Position numbers and translations under genes: made by a program
The notes under the pieces: generated by a model
What the model was told of the DNA's origin: nothing
The model's input: only the letters and a program-made list of their open reading frames with translations
Database searches by the model: none
Shown: positions 44,638-53,174 of the stretch, one piece after another
How positions within the stretch are numbered: position 1 is the first letter of the stretch
Layout: the number at the start of each line of letters is the position of its first letter
Source of the DNA: Paenibacillus agricola
GTDB taxonomy: Bacteria; Bacillota; Bacilli; Paenibacillales; NBRC-103111
Direction: 5' to 3'
Assembly: GCF_011440305.1 (NCBI RefSeq)
Contig: NZ_JAAOIW010000005.1
Coordinates: forward strand, 248,001 to 312,000
DNA length: 64,000 nt

Positions 44638-46797
44638 TTAAATTTGAGGCCAAGCCATATCCGCATCCATAGCAACGGCCATAGGGACAACACCGCGTGA
44701 AGCGTCCGTACAGTCGCGCATCCGGTTCGATGCTGCGACCATCCGTTGTCTTGTGCGCAGCTTAGCCAGCCTGACGACGCCCAAATTCGCCCGCTCCGTG
44801 CGAAGGTCGCCTTGGAACAACAACAATTGACCGGCAGCGAATGCCGCGGAATCGAGCAGGTCGATTCTTTTATTGCGGAACTGCAGGTGCAATAAATCAC
44901 CCTCCTGCACATAAAGCAAGCCGCCCTCATGGAAAGCCTCCGGTGTGACATGCCCTACTGCAGCACCGAAGGTCACGCCGGAATAGCGGCCATCGCTGAT
45001 TAAGGTCGTCAAGCGCTTGAGCTGACGCCCCGCATTAATATGCTGCATCGGCGTCATCATCTCCGGCATGCCAAATGCCTCTGGCCCTTGCCCCGCAATA
45101 ATAACGGCCAGCCTCAGCCATTCCTTACCCACCATCTGTTCGAACAGCTCGTCATAATCCATGCCCTGTAGCTGCTCCTCTGTAATGGCTGCGTTATGGT
45201 TGGCCATTTGCTTCATATGCTCAAGCGGGAACAACCTTCTCGCCTTTAAGCCAGCCAACAAATTTACATCAAGCAGATGGTGGTTGGCTTCCTCTTCATT
45301 TTCAAAATAAAGCACGAACGCCACCTTATCATCGAATTGATTTAATTGCTTGGTGGGCATCCCGCTAATTTTTACAACCGCATTATTAAAAAAGTTGCTG
45401 CTTAGTACATCCACGCCGCTAAAGCTCCGTCTCGGTGTGCTTAAAATGATCCGGTTTTCTTTAACCCCGTCTGCACTCAAGTTCGTTGTATCTGACAATC
45501 GCTCCCGCCAGGTTTCACCAGTAACCGTCGGTGCGTCCAAATCCATCGGCACACCATTACGCGTAAGCTCATAGATCAATGTTTCCATACCACGGATCTG
45601 CCCCGTACAGCATTGCTGCGCCAAAGCATAAATATCTCGTCCCTCTGTGAGGCTGTAATCGAATAAATCCGGGATGGGATGCGCATTCATGATCGCCTCC
45701 AGATCCTTTAGCCGGAAATCATAACCTGCATAAATCATCGCACCTACAATATGCATCATCAGGTTGGTAGAGCCGCCTCCAGCACTATGCAAGCGGATCG
45801 TGTTGCCGATATTCGCTCTGACCAGTTCACTTACTCCACATTCAGGACGGGGGATAATCGAAAAAAGCTGTTCAATAGCCTTGTTCACCTGGGCAATGGT
45901 TGGCGGCTCCGTCAGCAGCTCCAGCACTGGGCTTACCACCCCAAAACCAGCGGTTATATCGCGTGAGCTGTTGCCTGTTCCATGAAAAGCACAAATGCCG
46001 CCGCCGGAATCACAGGTATTGACGGCAAGTCTTTTTTCAAAATACATATGCCGTTCCTCCGTCAAAAGCCCACGCTCAACCGCCCGCTGAAACACGCCCT
46101 GAAACGAGGTGTTCGAGGAGCATTGCAGGATGTAGCTGACCGCCTCCCTAATATCAGCCCCGATATCATCATAGCCCGCTTCATCAGCTTGTGCAGCAAG
46201 CTCAGCAAGCTCCAGCTTTAAATCATCAGGGATCGTCCCCCCTTTTAAAACATGTGAAGGGCTGAATGTTGCAAATACATGATGCTCCCCACGGTAACGA
46301 CGTACACGATCCAAGTGGGCAAGCCCACTCAATATGCCAAGCGGCTGTTTATCACAGCCTTGAATAACAAATGCGCCATGGTAGGAATGCGCTTCCATTT
46401 GATTGACGACAATCTCTGCGATCGCGTTGCGGCTCTGCAAGGAGTAGGACATTCCGATATTGTTCTGGGCAGTTCCATCACATAAAACAGGCGTACTGAA
46501 GTAGAAAGGCACACCTCCTTCGAACCAAATTTTCAAAGCAGCCTTAAACACAGTTTCATGATCAAAAATATGCGCCGGATGGTCGGTAGACCCACCAATA
46601 ATGGCGATTCTCGGTGCATTATGCTCCAAGCGGTCATAAATGTTCTCCAGTGTCCAATCAGGCTCTCCGCCCTCATAGTAGCCATCCAGCCCACGGCGGG
46701 AGCGATCCAGCAGCCCCGCGACGGTAATCGGTTCATTTGCCTTGCCCTGTACATTCCCCTGATAGGAATTTGCTGCATTACGGATCGTTATTTTCAT
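44638..46797 (-). CDS. IlvD/Edd-family sugar-acid dehydratase (YjhG/YagF-like)
   Basis: A 719-aa iron-sulfur dehydratase, longer than IlvD (about 560-610 aa) and close in length to YjhG/YagF. It would convert an aldonic acid to its 2-keto-3-deoxy acid. Cluster cysteines are seen in VIQGCDKQPLG and NTCDSGGG, a metal/substrate region in LHSAGGGSTNLMMHI, and ISDGRYSG near the C-terminus. D-xylonate or D-gluconate-type substrates are possible. Its start overlaps the GntR stop (TAATG), and the 43658 gene follows by 41 bp. Confidence 0.85.
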   Translation of the reverse strand: MKITIRNAANSYQGNVQGKANEPITVAGLLDRSRRGLDGYYEGGEPDWTLENIYDRLEHNAPRIAIIGGSTDHPAHIFDHETVFKAALKIWFEGGVPFYFSTPVLCDGTAQNNIGMSYSLQSRNAIAEIVVNQMEAHSYHGAFVIQGCDKQPLGILSGLAHLDRVRRYRGEHHVFATFSPSHVLKGGTIPDDLKLELAELAAQADEAGYDDIGADIREAVSYILQCSSNTSFQGVFQRAVERGLLTEERHMYFEKRLAVNTCDSGGGICAFHGTGNSSRDITAGFGVVSPVLELLTEPPTIAQVNKAIEQLFSIIPRPECGVSELVRANIGNTIRLHSAGGGSTNLMMHIVGAMIYAGYDFRLKDLEAIMNAHPIPDLFDYSLTEGRDIYALAQQCCTGQIRGMETLIYELTRNGVPMDLDAPTVTGETWRERLSDTTNLSADGVKENRIILSTPRRSFSGVDVLSSNFFNNAVVKISGMPTKQLNQFDDKVAFVLYFENEEEANHHLLDVNLLAGLKARRLFPLEHMKQMANHNAAITEEQLQGMDYDELFEQMVGKEWLRLAVIIAGQGPEAFGMPEMMTPMQHINAGRQLKRLTTLISDGRYSGVTFGAAVGHVTPEAFHEGGLLYVQEGDLLHLQFRNKRIDLLDSAAFAAGQLLLFQGDLRTERANLGVVRLAKLRTRQRMVAASNRMRDCTDASRGVVPMAVAMDADMAWPQI

Positions 46798-47504
46798 TAA
46801 GCCTCTGCACTCCCTTTTAGCTTCATACTATCCTGCTTCACATCCTGCAAATGCGCCTTCATCATTTCACGGGCAAGCGGTGCATTGCGCTGCTCAATCG
46901 CAAGTGCAATCAGCATATGAAAATGAGCGGCTCTCTCCGGGCTACCCGATATGCGGGTTGTTTTTCTGCGGCTTTCCAGCAGCAAATCGGAGATCCCCTT
47001 CATCACTGTTGCCATCACCTCATTCGAGCAGGCCTCTGCAATATAATCATGAAATGAAATATCCGATGCAAAATAATCCTCGCCTGCCGCCAGGTCATTG
47101 ATCATTTTGGAGGCAGCCTCTTTGATGTTGCGAATTTGCCCAGGCGACCCTCTTTCCGCAGCCATCGCAGCCATCTCCGGCTCCAGCACACCGCGAAATT
47201 CCAGCAAGGAAAACAAGTCTCCGACCGGAAGCCGCGTCAGGTCAAGGGGGCTGTCAAGCGGCCTGTCCTGCTGCCAATAATTCGGGCTGCGCACGAACAT
47301 GCCGCGACCGTGCTCAATGAGCAGGTAGCCTTTGTTTTCCATAATGCGCAGCGCTTCCCGCACCGTGGACACACCGACCTGCAGCTCCATGGCCAGCGCC
47401 GCCAAGGAAGGCAGCTTATCGCCGGCTTTCCATTCCTCTTGATCGATCCGCTTCATCAATTCCGTGAGTACCTTAGTGCTTGCCAGCTCTTTAATCGCCA
47501 TCAC
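46797..47504 (-). CDS. GntR-family (FadR subfamily) regulator of the dehydratase operon
   Basis: A 235-aa regulator. The winged helix (about 1-70) has GDKLPSLAALAMELQVGVST and a C-terminal all-helical FCD domain (about 85-225) with FRGVLEPEMAAMAA, SDISFHDYIAEA and HFHMLIAL (metal/ligand histidines). It starts at GTG 47504 or ATG 47501. The promoter just upstream holds a perfect ACACCT-AGGTGT palindrome between the -35 and -10 boxes. It is translationally coupled to the dehydratase gene, so it likely senses an intermediate of that pathway. Confidence 0.9.
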   Translation of the reverse strand: MMAIKELASTKVLTELMKRIDQEEWKAGDKLPSLAALAMELQVGVSTVREALRIMENKGYLLIEHGRGMFVRSPNYWQQDRPLDSPLDLTRLPVGDLFSLLEFRGVLEPEMAAMAAERGSPGQIRNIKEAASKMINDLAAGEDYFASDISFHDYIAEACSNEVMATVMKGISDLLLESRRKTTRISGSPERAAHFHMLIALAIEQRNAPLAREMMKAHLQDVKQDSMKLKGSAEA

Positions 47505-47545
47505 CTACCCACCGCCACTAACTCATATGATATGTATTTAAAGTT

Positions 47546-47574
47546 ATAGTAACACCTGAGGTGTATGAATACAA
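47546..47574 (-). promoter_or_regulatory. Promoter with palindromic operator for the GntR-dehydratase operon
   Basis: Leftward -35 TTGTAT (47569-47574), 17 bp, -10 TACTAT (47546-47551). The spacer contains a perfect palindrome with arms ACACCT/AGGTGT around one base (47552-47564), well placed for autoregulation. Confidence 0.6.
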
Positions 47575-47578
47575 TAAG

Positions 47579-47607
47579 AAAAACCGTCCGAAAGATCATC
47601 GGACGGT
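47579..47607 (-). terminator. Intrinsic terminator after the structured RNA element
   Basis: Nine-base perfect arms (47583-47591 and 47599-47607), seven-base loop, then five Ts on the leftward strand. Confidence 0.75.
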
Positions 47608-47646
47608 CCTTTGATGTACTGACTCCAACCTTTGTGCGTTAGTGAT

Positions 47647-47767
47647 GACATGGGTATGGGGTTCCGGTCGCTGTTGAAGTTCGAATTCCTTGAAATTTTG
47701 GCTTCCAGTGGTTGGAACACGAGCTTCAAAGGCGAACGCTATCGCTCCTCCACCCCACACCCATGTC
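47647..47767 (-). ncRNA. Candidate structured RNA, long nested hairpin
   Basis: On the leftward strand the RNA folds as one long hairpin. P1 pairs 47752-47767 with 47647-47662 (16 consecutive pairs, one of them G-U only in this orientation). P2 pairs 47733-47737 with 47679-47683. P3 pairs 47725-47732 with 47688-47694 with a one-base bulge. P4 pairs 47713-47717 with 47703-47707 around a five-base loop. No plausible gene covers it. It lies in the 417 bp between the FAD gene and GntR, 40 bases before the terminator. It could be the 3' UTR of the FAD transcript, an independent small RNA, or a copy of a dispersed repeat. Confidence 0.5.
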
Positions 47768-47835
47768 CTCTTTCATTCTTTTGGTGCTGCCTCCCACTTC
47801 TTATTCCCAAGCTTATCTTCAAGTTAATAACCTGC

Positions 47836-47852
47836 GAAACGATGATCGTTTC
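47836..47852. promoter_or_regulatory. Perfect 17-bp palindrome of operator type
   Basis: GAAACGAT-G-ATCGTTTC lies 70 bp upstream of the structured element, between it and the FAD gene. No promoter boxes are evident beside it. It could be an operator or a small hairpin. Confidence 0.4.
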
Positions 47853-47921
47853 ACACGCTAAGAGGGACGATCGATCTTGGATCGGATTGGCAAGCAATCT
47901 CAGCGTATAGCTCGAACTAAA

Positions 47922-49364
47922 CTAAGAAGTCTCTTCTTCGAATACGATCTCTTTGCTTTCACCAATCCGTTCTTTTCCATTGCCAATCTTGGAGCGATCT
48001 CCTAAGTAAGCACCCTGCTCGATTAGACGCTGCTGTAGATCAGGGATATCTACCTGCCGAAAACCAAGACGGCTTTGTAATGCTGTATCAACAGCGATCA
48101 TCGCCGCAGCTGTGCCCGCTGCTTGCCCCATGGCAAAGCAGTTCGGCATGACGCGGACGGAGCCTTGTACGGGACGGTCACTGGAAACCGATCGACCTGG
48201 GACGATCAGGTTCTCGACACCCACAGGCAGCATGCACCTATAGGGGATGCCGTGGGATTCACCGGGGTCGAGGTGTTTGACGATCATCGTGCTTTGGGCG
48301 TTGGCCAAATGAATATCGATAAAATAAGAATTACGTGCGATATCGTCCTCAAAGGTGCGCGCGTTAATGAAATCCTCGACGACGAGCTTATAGTCTCCGA
48401 CGATTCGCCTCGTTTCCCTGATCCCGATCTGGTCGCCCGAATGCACCAAATGTGCCTGCTCAAAGCCAGGGACATATTTATGCAGGAAGCGAAGCTGCCG
48501 CTCAATCAGTCTCCGCCCTTCGATGGCAGCGCGAGACAAGTCCTCGGTGTTGGTGCCATCGATGCCAAATATATGGCCAAAGTTAAAGCCCACAACCGAT
48601 TTGGATATCCAGGCGGTGCCCGAAATTCGTTTGCGTCCATCCGGCAAATCACCATTGCGCATGGCTTCTTGAATAGTTTCAATCAAAGAGGACTTTTGCC
48701 CAGTTTCAGCCAGGAAGCGATCATAGCGGTCTTTATCCGCCCCGCAGACGAGAAAGCACATCGTCCCAGGCTGCAACTCCGCTTCGTTGCCGCCTTTATC
48801 GAAGGCCACACCTGCCATGGCAGCGATATCCGCGTCACCTGTAGCATCAATATACAGCTTGGCTTGCACAACAGAACGGCCGGTTTTATTAGAAATCACA
48901 ATCCCTTGGATATGCCCTTCATCCATCAGCACTTGGTCTGCCAAGGTATGGAATAACACATGGGCTCCGCTTTCCAATACCGCATCATCGTAAACCCGCT
49001 TCAGAACCTCTACATCAATGGGCACCCAATCTAGGCGATCCTTATACATGCTTAAAAACTCATCACCCGATGCCAGCTTCATCGTTTCCATCAAATCCAG
49101 GCCTATGCCGCGTACGACTGGTTTTTCGCCATCGGTGTAAGGGCAAAACGCTGGCACTAATGCTGCTGTCCCCATACCACCCAAGTATCCCCGTTGCTCA
49201 ATCAGTAGTGTTGATGCACCATTGCGGGAAGCGGCTATTGCAGCCGCTACACCTGCAGCACCTCCCCCTAACACAACGACATCCGGTTGATACGAGATGG
49301 GAAGCTCGCGCTCGGGGATCGTCATGGTTTGTTGTTGGCCACTCACGGCTTTTTGGCTACTCAT
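47922..49364 (-). CDS. FAD-dependent oxidoreductase (FAD_oxidored family), first of two
   Basis: A 480-aa flavoprotein. The dinucleotide site is VVLGGGAAGVAAAIAASRNG (about 30-49), then EQRGYLGGMGT, YIDATGDADIAAMAG, and the late segment PGRSVSSDRPVQGSVRVMP followed by AMGQAAGTAAA. This family oxidises sugars, polyols or related substrates and is often found beside sugar transporters in Paenibacillus. The substrate is unknown. It follows the binding-protein gene on the same strand after a stem-loop region. A paralogue-like gene is at 56887-58146. Confidence 0.85.
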   Translation of the reverse strand: MSSQKAVSGQQQTMTIPERELPISYQPDVVVLGGGAAGVAAAIAASRNGASTLLIEQRGYLGGMGTAALVPAFCPYTDGEKPVVRGIGLDLMETMKLASGDEFLSMYKDRLDWVPIDVEVLKRVYDDAVLESGAHVLFHTLADQVLMDEGHIQGIVISNKTGRSVVQAKLYIDATGDADIAAMAGVAFDKGGNEAELQPGTMCFLVCGADKDRYDRFLAETGQKSSLIETIQEAMRNGDLPDGRKRISGTAWISKSVVGFNFGHIFGIDGTNTEDLSRAAIEGRRLIERQLRFLHKYVPGFEQAHLVHSGDQIGIRETRRIVGDYKLVVEDFINARTFEDDIARNSYFIDIHLANAQSTMIVKHLDPGESHGIPYRCMLPVGVENLIVPGRSVSSDRPVQGSVRVMPNCFAMGQAAGTAAAMIAVDTALQSRLGFRQVDIPDLQQRLIEQGAYLGDRSKIGNGKERIGESKEIVFEEETS

Positions 49365-49489
49365 GGTTAGTACCTCCGTATAATTAAATGCATGTTAGTG
49401 AAAACATATTTTCGCTTATTCCATAAACTTGCTTACATAGCATTTTCTACCGCTTAGCGCTATGTTCTAAGGCTTCGCCACTGTTTCCA

Positions 49490-49514
49490 ACGCGCGTGGA
49501 TCCTAGGCGCGCGT
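49490..49514 (-). other. GC-rich stem-loop after the sugar-binding lipoprotein gene
   Basis: Seven-base perfect arms ACGCGCG/CGCGCGT with an 11-base loop and no T-run, 20 bp past the lipoprotein stop. It resembles mRNA-stabilising hairpins that raise the level of ABC binding proteins over distal genes. Confidence 0.5.
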
Positions 49515-49534
49515 CGTTACGCTGTTTCTACTGT

Positions 49535-51088
49535 CTATTTTTTCGAGGTTGGGTACCAATCATTGATTTCCTTCAAGCTGGCATCTCCACCTGCTGCCTT
49601 GTATTTCGTTTGGAAGGCTTCAAGACCTGTAATATTCTCAGCTCCAAAAACCAGCTTAACGGCATAATCGTTGACCATCGTATTGAGCTGTTGGAAATTT
49701 TTCGAGTATTCCGGCATAAAAGGAGAAATACCCAACACATCAACTTTTCTCGTATCTGCTGGCTGTTTAATATTCAAAAACTCCCAAGCCTCGAATAAAC
49801 GCGGATCTTTTCTAACACGCGCCTGCCAATAAGTTGGATAGTTTTTCTCATCGACACCCATCAAGAAATTGTTTGCTTGATTACGCTCGTCTGTGAATAT
49901 TGGCAGAATCGGCATATAGGAGCCGTCCTTGAACGTATAATGCTTGCCTTCCTCACCAATAGCCATCGTCTTGAATGTATCTTTTTCCAGCTTGGCATTG
50001 ATCCATTTGATAGCATCCTCAGGATGCTTGGAAGCTTTAGGAATAAAGGTGATCCGGTCAAAGCCAGAGGACGCGGATACTCCATACTTGCCATCTTTGC
50101 CTTTTAAAGCCGGGATGTAGTTAATTTTGGCATCTGGCTGCGTCTTCTTAAGGGCATCTGCAATGACAGGCACATCGGCCCAATGTAGAGGCATTACACC
50201 TGCACGACCACTGGAAAATTTCTCCTTCATTGTTGCATCTTTATTGACGCCAAACTCCTTATCCAGCAAGCCTTGTTTAAATAAGTCTGTCATGTAATTA
50301 ATATATTCTTTAAAATTAGGATCCAAAATGCGTGGTACCAGCTTGCCATCAATATCATTGTAATAATTGGTTAATCCGAATGCGCCCGAAATATTGGAGA
50401 CAAGCGGATCATCACCTTTAATAGTGAAGGGAACATTTTTATCGCCATTGCCGCCAGGATCTTTTTCTTTAAATGCCTTTAAGACCGCTGTCAGCTCATC
50501 CAATGTTGTAGGCGCTTTCAAACCAAGCTTGTCTAGCCAATCCTGACGGATCATCAAGCTCGTGCCTGCAAACGAAACGGCTACCGTTGGTACGGCATAC
50601 AGCTTGCCGTCCACCTTGGCCGCATCCAGCGTAGCCTGTGAAACGGATGCTTTAATATTAGGTCCAAATTTATCAATCAGCGGACCGAGGTCTGTTAAAG
50701 CTCCTTTTTTCGCATAATCGGCATAGAGCGCTTTAAATTCGCTGCCGCCCCCTGTCGTAATCGCATCATAAGGCTCTGCCGAGGCTACAAGAATATTCAG
50801 TTTGTCCTGCGGCTTGTCTTGCGGGAGCATGTCATACTGCACCTTGTAGCCCGTTTTATCCTCGAGCAGTTTAGCCACAGGATACGTATTGTAATCATCC
50901 TTTTGCCAAATTTGTAATGACTTCAGTGCAGGCTTGGCCTCAACCTTAGCGGGAGCCGCTCCGCTTGCTGCTGGAGCTGGGGTTGCCGGAGCTGCAGCTG
51001 GAGTTGTTGGATCACTCTTGGTGGAGCAAGCGGTAGCCGTCAGAGTTAGAGCTGCCATCGATACGAGAAGCCATTTCTTTTTATTCAT
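49535..51088 (-). CDS. Sugar ABC transporter solute-binding lipoprotein
   Basis: A 517-aa family 1 extracellular binding protein. The signal peptide ends in a lipobox TATAC, followed by an Ala/Pro/Thr-rich linker (about 25-53). The mature protein has WQKDDYNTYPVAKLLEDKTG and later GVMPLHWADVP, typical of LplA/YtcQ-type oligosaccharide-binding proteins. RBS GAGGAGGG precedes ATG 51088. Two permeases lie upstream on the same strand. No ATPase gene is present, so a shared MsmX-type ATPase is likely. Confidence 0.92.
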   Translation of the reverse strand: MNKKKWLLVSMAALTLTATACSTKSDPTTPAAAPATPAPAASGAAPAKVEAKPALKSLQIWQKDDYNTYPVAKLLEDKTGYKVQYDMLPQDKPQDKLNILVASAEPYDAITTGGGSEFKALYADYAKKGALTDLGPLIDKFGPNIKASVSQATLDAAKVDGKLYAVPTVAVSFAGTSLMIRQDWLDKLGLKAPTTLDELTAVLKAFKEKDPGGNGDKNVPFTIKGDDPLVSNISGAFGLTNYYNDIDGKLVPRILDPNFKEYINYMTDLFKQGLLDKEFGVNKDATMKEKFSSGRAGVMPLHWADVPVIADALKKTQPDAKINYIPALKGKDGKYGVSASSGFDRITFIPKASKHPEDAIKWINAKLEKDTFKTMAIGEEGKHYTFKDGSYMPILPIFTDERNQANNFLMGVDEKNYPTYWQARVRKDPRLFEAWEFLNIKQPADTRKVDVLGISPFMPEYSKNFQQLNTMVNDYAVKLVFGAENITGLEAFQTKYKAAGGDASLKEINDWYPTSKK

Positions 51089-51234
51089 CTTAAAACCCTC
51101 CTCAAAGTTTTGCTTGTTTTTGTATGGTGTCTTATTATTATGAATTGTGGTAAACCAGTGGAATGGCTAGAGCTTCCAGCCAAAATTCGACGCCTTGTTC
51201 ACCACAGTATTCAACTTTATTATACTTTCCGCAC

Positions 51235-52110
51235 TTAACCTTTTACGGAACCGATAAGCACACCTTTAATGAAATACTTTTGCAAAAATGGATAGACCAG
51301 CAGGATCGGAACGGTGGAAGCAATTACTGTCGCAGAACGGATGCCCTCAGGAGAAACATTCATCATATCATCGACGCTTTTATTCAATGCCGAAGATGAA
51401 TCCGCGTCCATTACTATATCCCGTAAATAAAGCTGCAAAGGTTTAAGCGACGGTGTATTGATGTACAGCATAGCATTGAAGAAATCATTCCAATAATATA
51501 CGGCGTAAAATAAGCCAATCGTAGCCAATACCGGGCCACTTAAAGGAAGTATAATGCGGAACAAAATCGTGTAGGTGCTGGCACCATCCATTTTAGCTGA
51601 ATCCTCTAAGGCTTCGGGCAGGTTTTCATAGTAGCTTTTGATGACTAGCATATTAAACACACTGATCATCGCTGGGAGAATGAGCGCCCATAAGCTGTTG
51701 ATCAAGCCCAAATTTTTCATAAGCAGGTAATTCGGAATAATGCCGCCATTGAACATCATCGTAAATATGAAAAGCACCATCACCATGCCAATTCCCGGCA
51801 AATGCCGTTTAGATAGCGGATACGCTGTAATGGCTGTCAATAGGATGGAGATTACAGTGCCTACTACCATAACTCCTGCCGAAATAAGAAAGGACTGAAT
51901 AAATTGGCTGGATGTGATGACATATTCCATCGTGCGCAATTGAAAGCCTACAGGAAATATGCCTACTTTACCCGCTACAACTGCCCATTCCTCACTAACC
52001 GATTTCGAAAATACATTCGCAAATGGGAGCAGGGTCGATATCGCCAATAAAATCAGAACGACATAGGAGAAAATATCCAGCGAGATGTCGCCTAAGGTAT
52101 GTTTTCGCAT
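51235..52110 (-). CDS. Sugar ABC transporter permease (YtcP/LplC type)
   Basis: A 291-aa permease with six membrane segments. It has the EAA loop LPEALEDSAKMDGASTYTIL. ATG 52110 (MRKHTLGDISLD) is preferred to the longer frame at 52128, as AGGGGGG lies upstream. The C-terminus ends in the KYFIKGVLIGSVKG form common in the carbohydrate subfamily. It pairs with the permease upstream. Confidence 0.93.
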   Translation of the reverse strand: MRKHTLGDISLDIFSYVVLILLAISTLLPFANVFSKSVSEEWAVVAGKVGIFPVGFQLRTMEYVITSSQFIQSFLISAGVMVVGTVISILLTAITAYPLSKRHLPGIGMVMVLFIFTMMFNGGIIPNYLLMKNLGLINSLWALILPAMISVFNMLVIKSYYENLPEALEDSAKMDGASTYTILFRIILPLSGPVLATIGLFYAVYYWNDFFNAMLYINTPSLKPLQLYLRDIVMDADSSSALNKSVDDMMNVSPEGIRSATVIASTVPILLVYPFLQKYFIKGVLIGSVKG

Positions 52111-52121
52111 TGTGAACCCCC

Positions 52122-53084
52122 CTACCAAATGCTGCGATTGAGCAGTTTTTTACTAAGTGTATTGCCGATAAGTATTAGCACAAATCCGACTACAGAGTTG
52201 AAGAGACCGACTGCTGTGCTGAAGCTATAATCCATTTTCCCAAGCCCAATCCGGTATACATAAGTACCAATAACATCACCGGTTTGGTAAACAACAGGGT
52301 TGTACATCGTCAATATTTGTTCCGTGCCTGCATCAAGCAGATGGCCGATCCGAAGGATAAACATCAACACAATCGTTGGCAGAATGCCTGGCAAGGTGAT
52401 GTGGAACATTTGTTTAATGCGCCCGGCACCATCAATCGCTGCTGCTTCATACTGCTCCTGCTCAATCCCGGCAATGGCTGCGATAAAAATAATCGCATTC
52501 CAGCCCACTTCCTTCCAGCCTGCCGTAAAGACGACAACCGATCGAAAGAAATCGTTATTCAGTAAAAAGGAAATAGGTGCTAACCCAAACCACTCGATAA
52601 GCTGGTTTACAAGCCCTCCGGATGGTGAAAGAATGTTAATAAACAAGCCAGAAATGATAACCCAGGAAAGAAAGTGGGGTAAATAAATGATCGTTTGTAC
52701 CGTCCGTTTGAAGAACATCCGCCGAATCTCATTAAGCAATAAGGCGACGATGATCGGGATCGGAAACAATAGCACAATTTTGTACATACTAATAATTAAC
52801 GTGTTCATGAATACTTGAATAAATTCCTCGGAATGCATCAGCTTTTGAAATTGTTGAAGCCCAACCCATGTACTCCCGGAGATGCCTTCAAAAATGTTGA
52901 AATCCTGGAACGCAATCAATATCCCATATAATGGCGTATACTTGAATAAAATCAAGAAAGCCAAACCGGGTATCAGTAACATATACATATCGATATTGTT
53001 CCGAAACAGCCTCCAACGGCTATCCTCCTTGGGGCGGGTGCCTGCCTTCGGTTTTCGTTGTAATTCTGAAGCATCCATACTCAT
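52122..53084 (-). CDS. Sugar ABC transporter permease (YteP/LplB type)
   Basis: A 320-aa permease with six membrane segments. The coupling loop contains QYEAAAIDGAGRIKQMFHIT. A cytosolic, basic N-terminal segment of about 35 residues precedes TM1. GGAGGTGAG precedes ATG 53084. It is followed by the second permease with 11 bp between the stop and the preferred start of that gene. Confidence 0.93.
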   Translation of the reverse strand: MSMDASELQRKPKAGTRPKEDSRWRLFRNNIDMYMLLIPGLAFLILFKYTPLYGILIAFQDFNIFEGISGSTWVGLQQFQKLMHSEEFIQVFMNTLIISMYKIVLLFPIPIIVALLLNEIRRMFFKRTVQTIIYLPHFLSWVIISGLFINILSPSGGLVNQLIEWFGLAPISFLLNNDFFRSVVVFTAGWKEVGWNAIIFIAAIAGIEQEQYEAAAIDGAGRIKQMFHITLPGILPTIVLMFILRIGHLLDAGTEQILTMYNPVVYQTGDVIGTYVYRIGLGKMDYSFSTAVGLFNSVVGFVLILIGNTLSKKLLNRSIW

Positions 53085-53174
53085 GCTCGCCTCACCTCCA
53101 AGTCCTTATGGTCTTATTATAGGGGGTGAGGCGAAAGCAATGTAGATGGTAATACAATGATTTCTGGTCAAATC

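Noticed and set aside
47632-47910. Rightward open frame of 92 codons across the structured element
   Set aside because: It overlaps the P1-P4 palindrome in full and lacks a ribosome binding site; the sequence is better explained as RNA structure.
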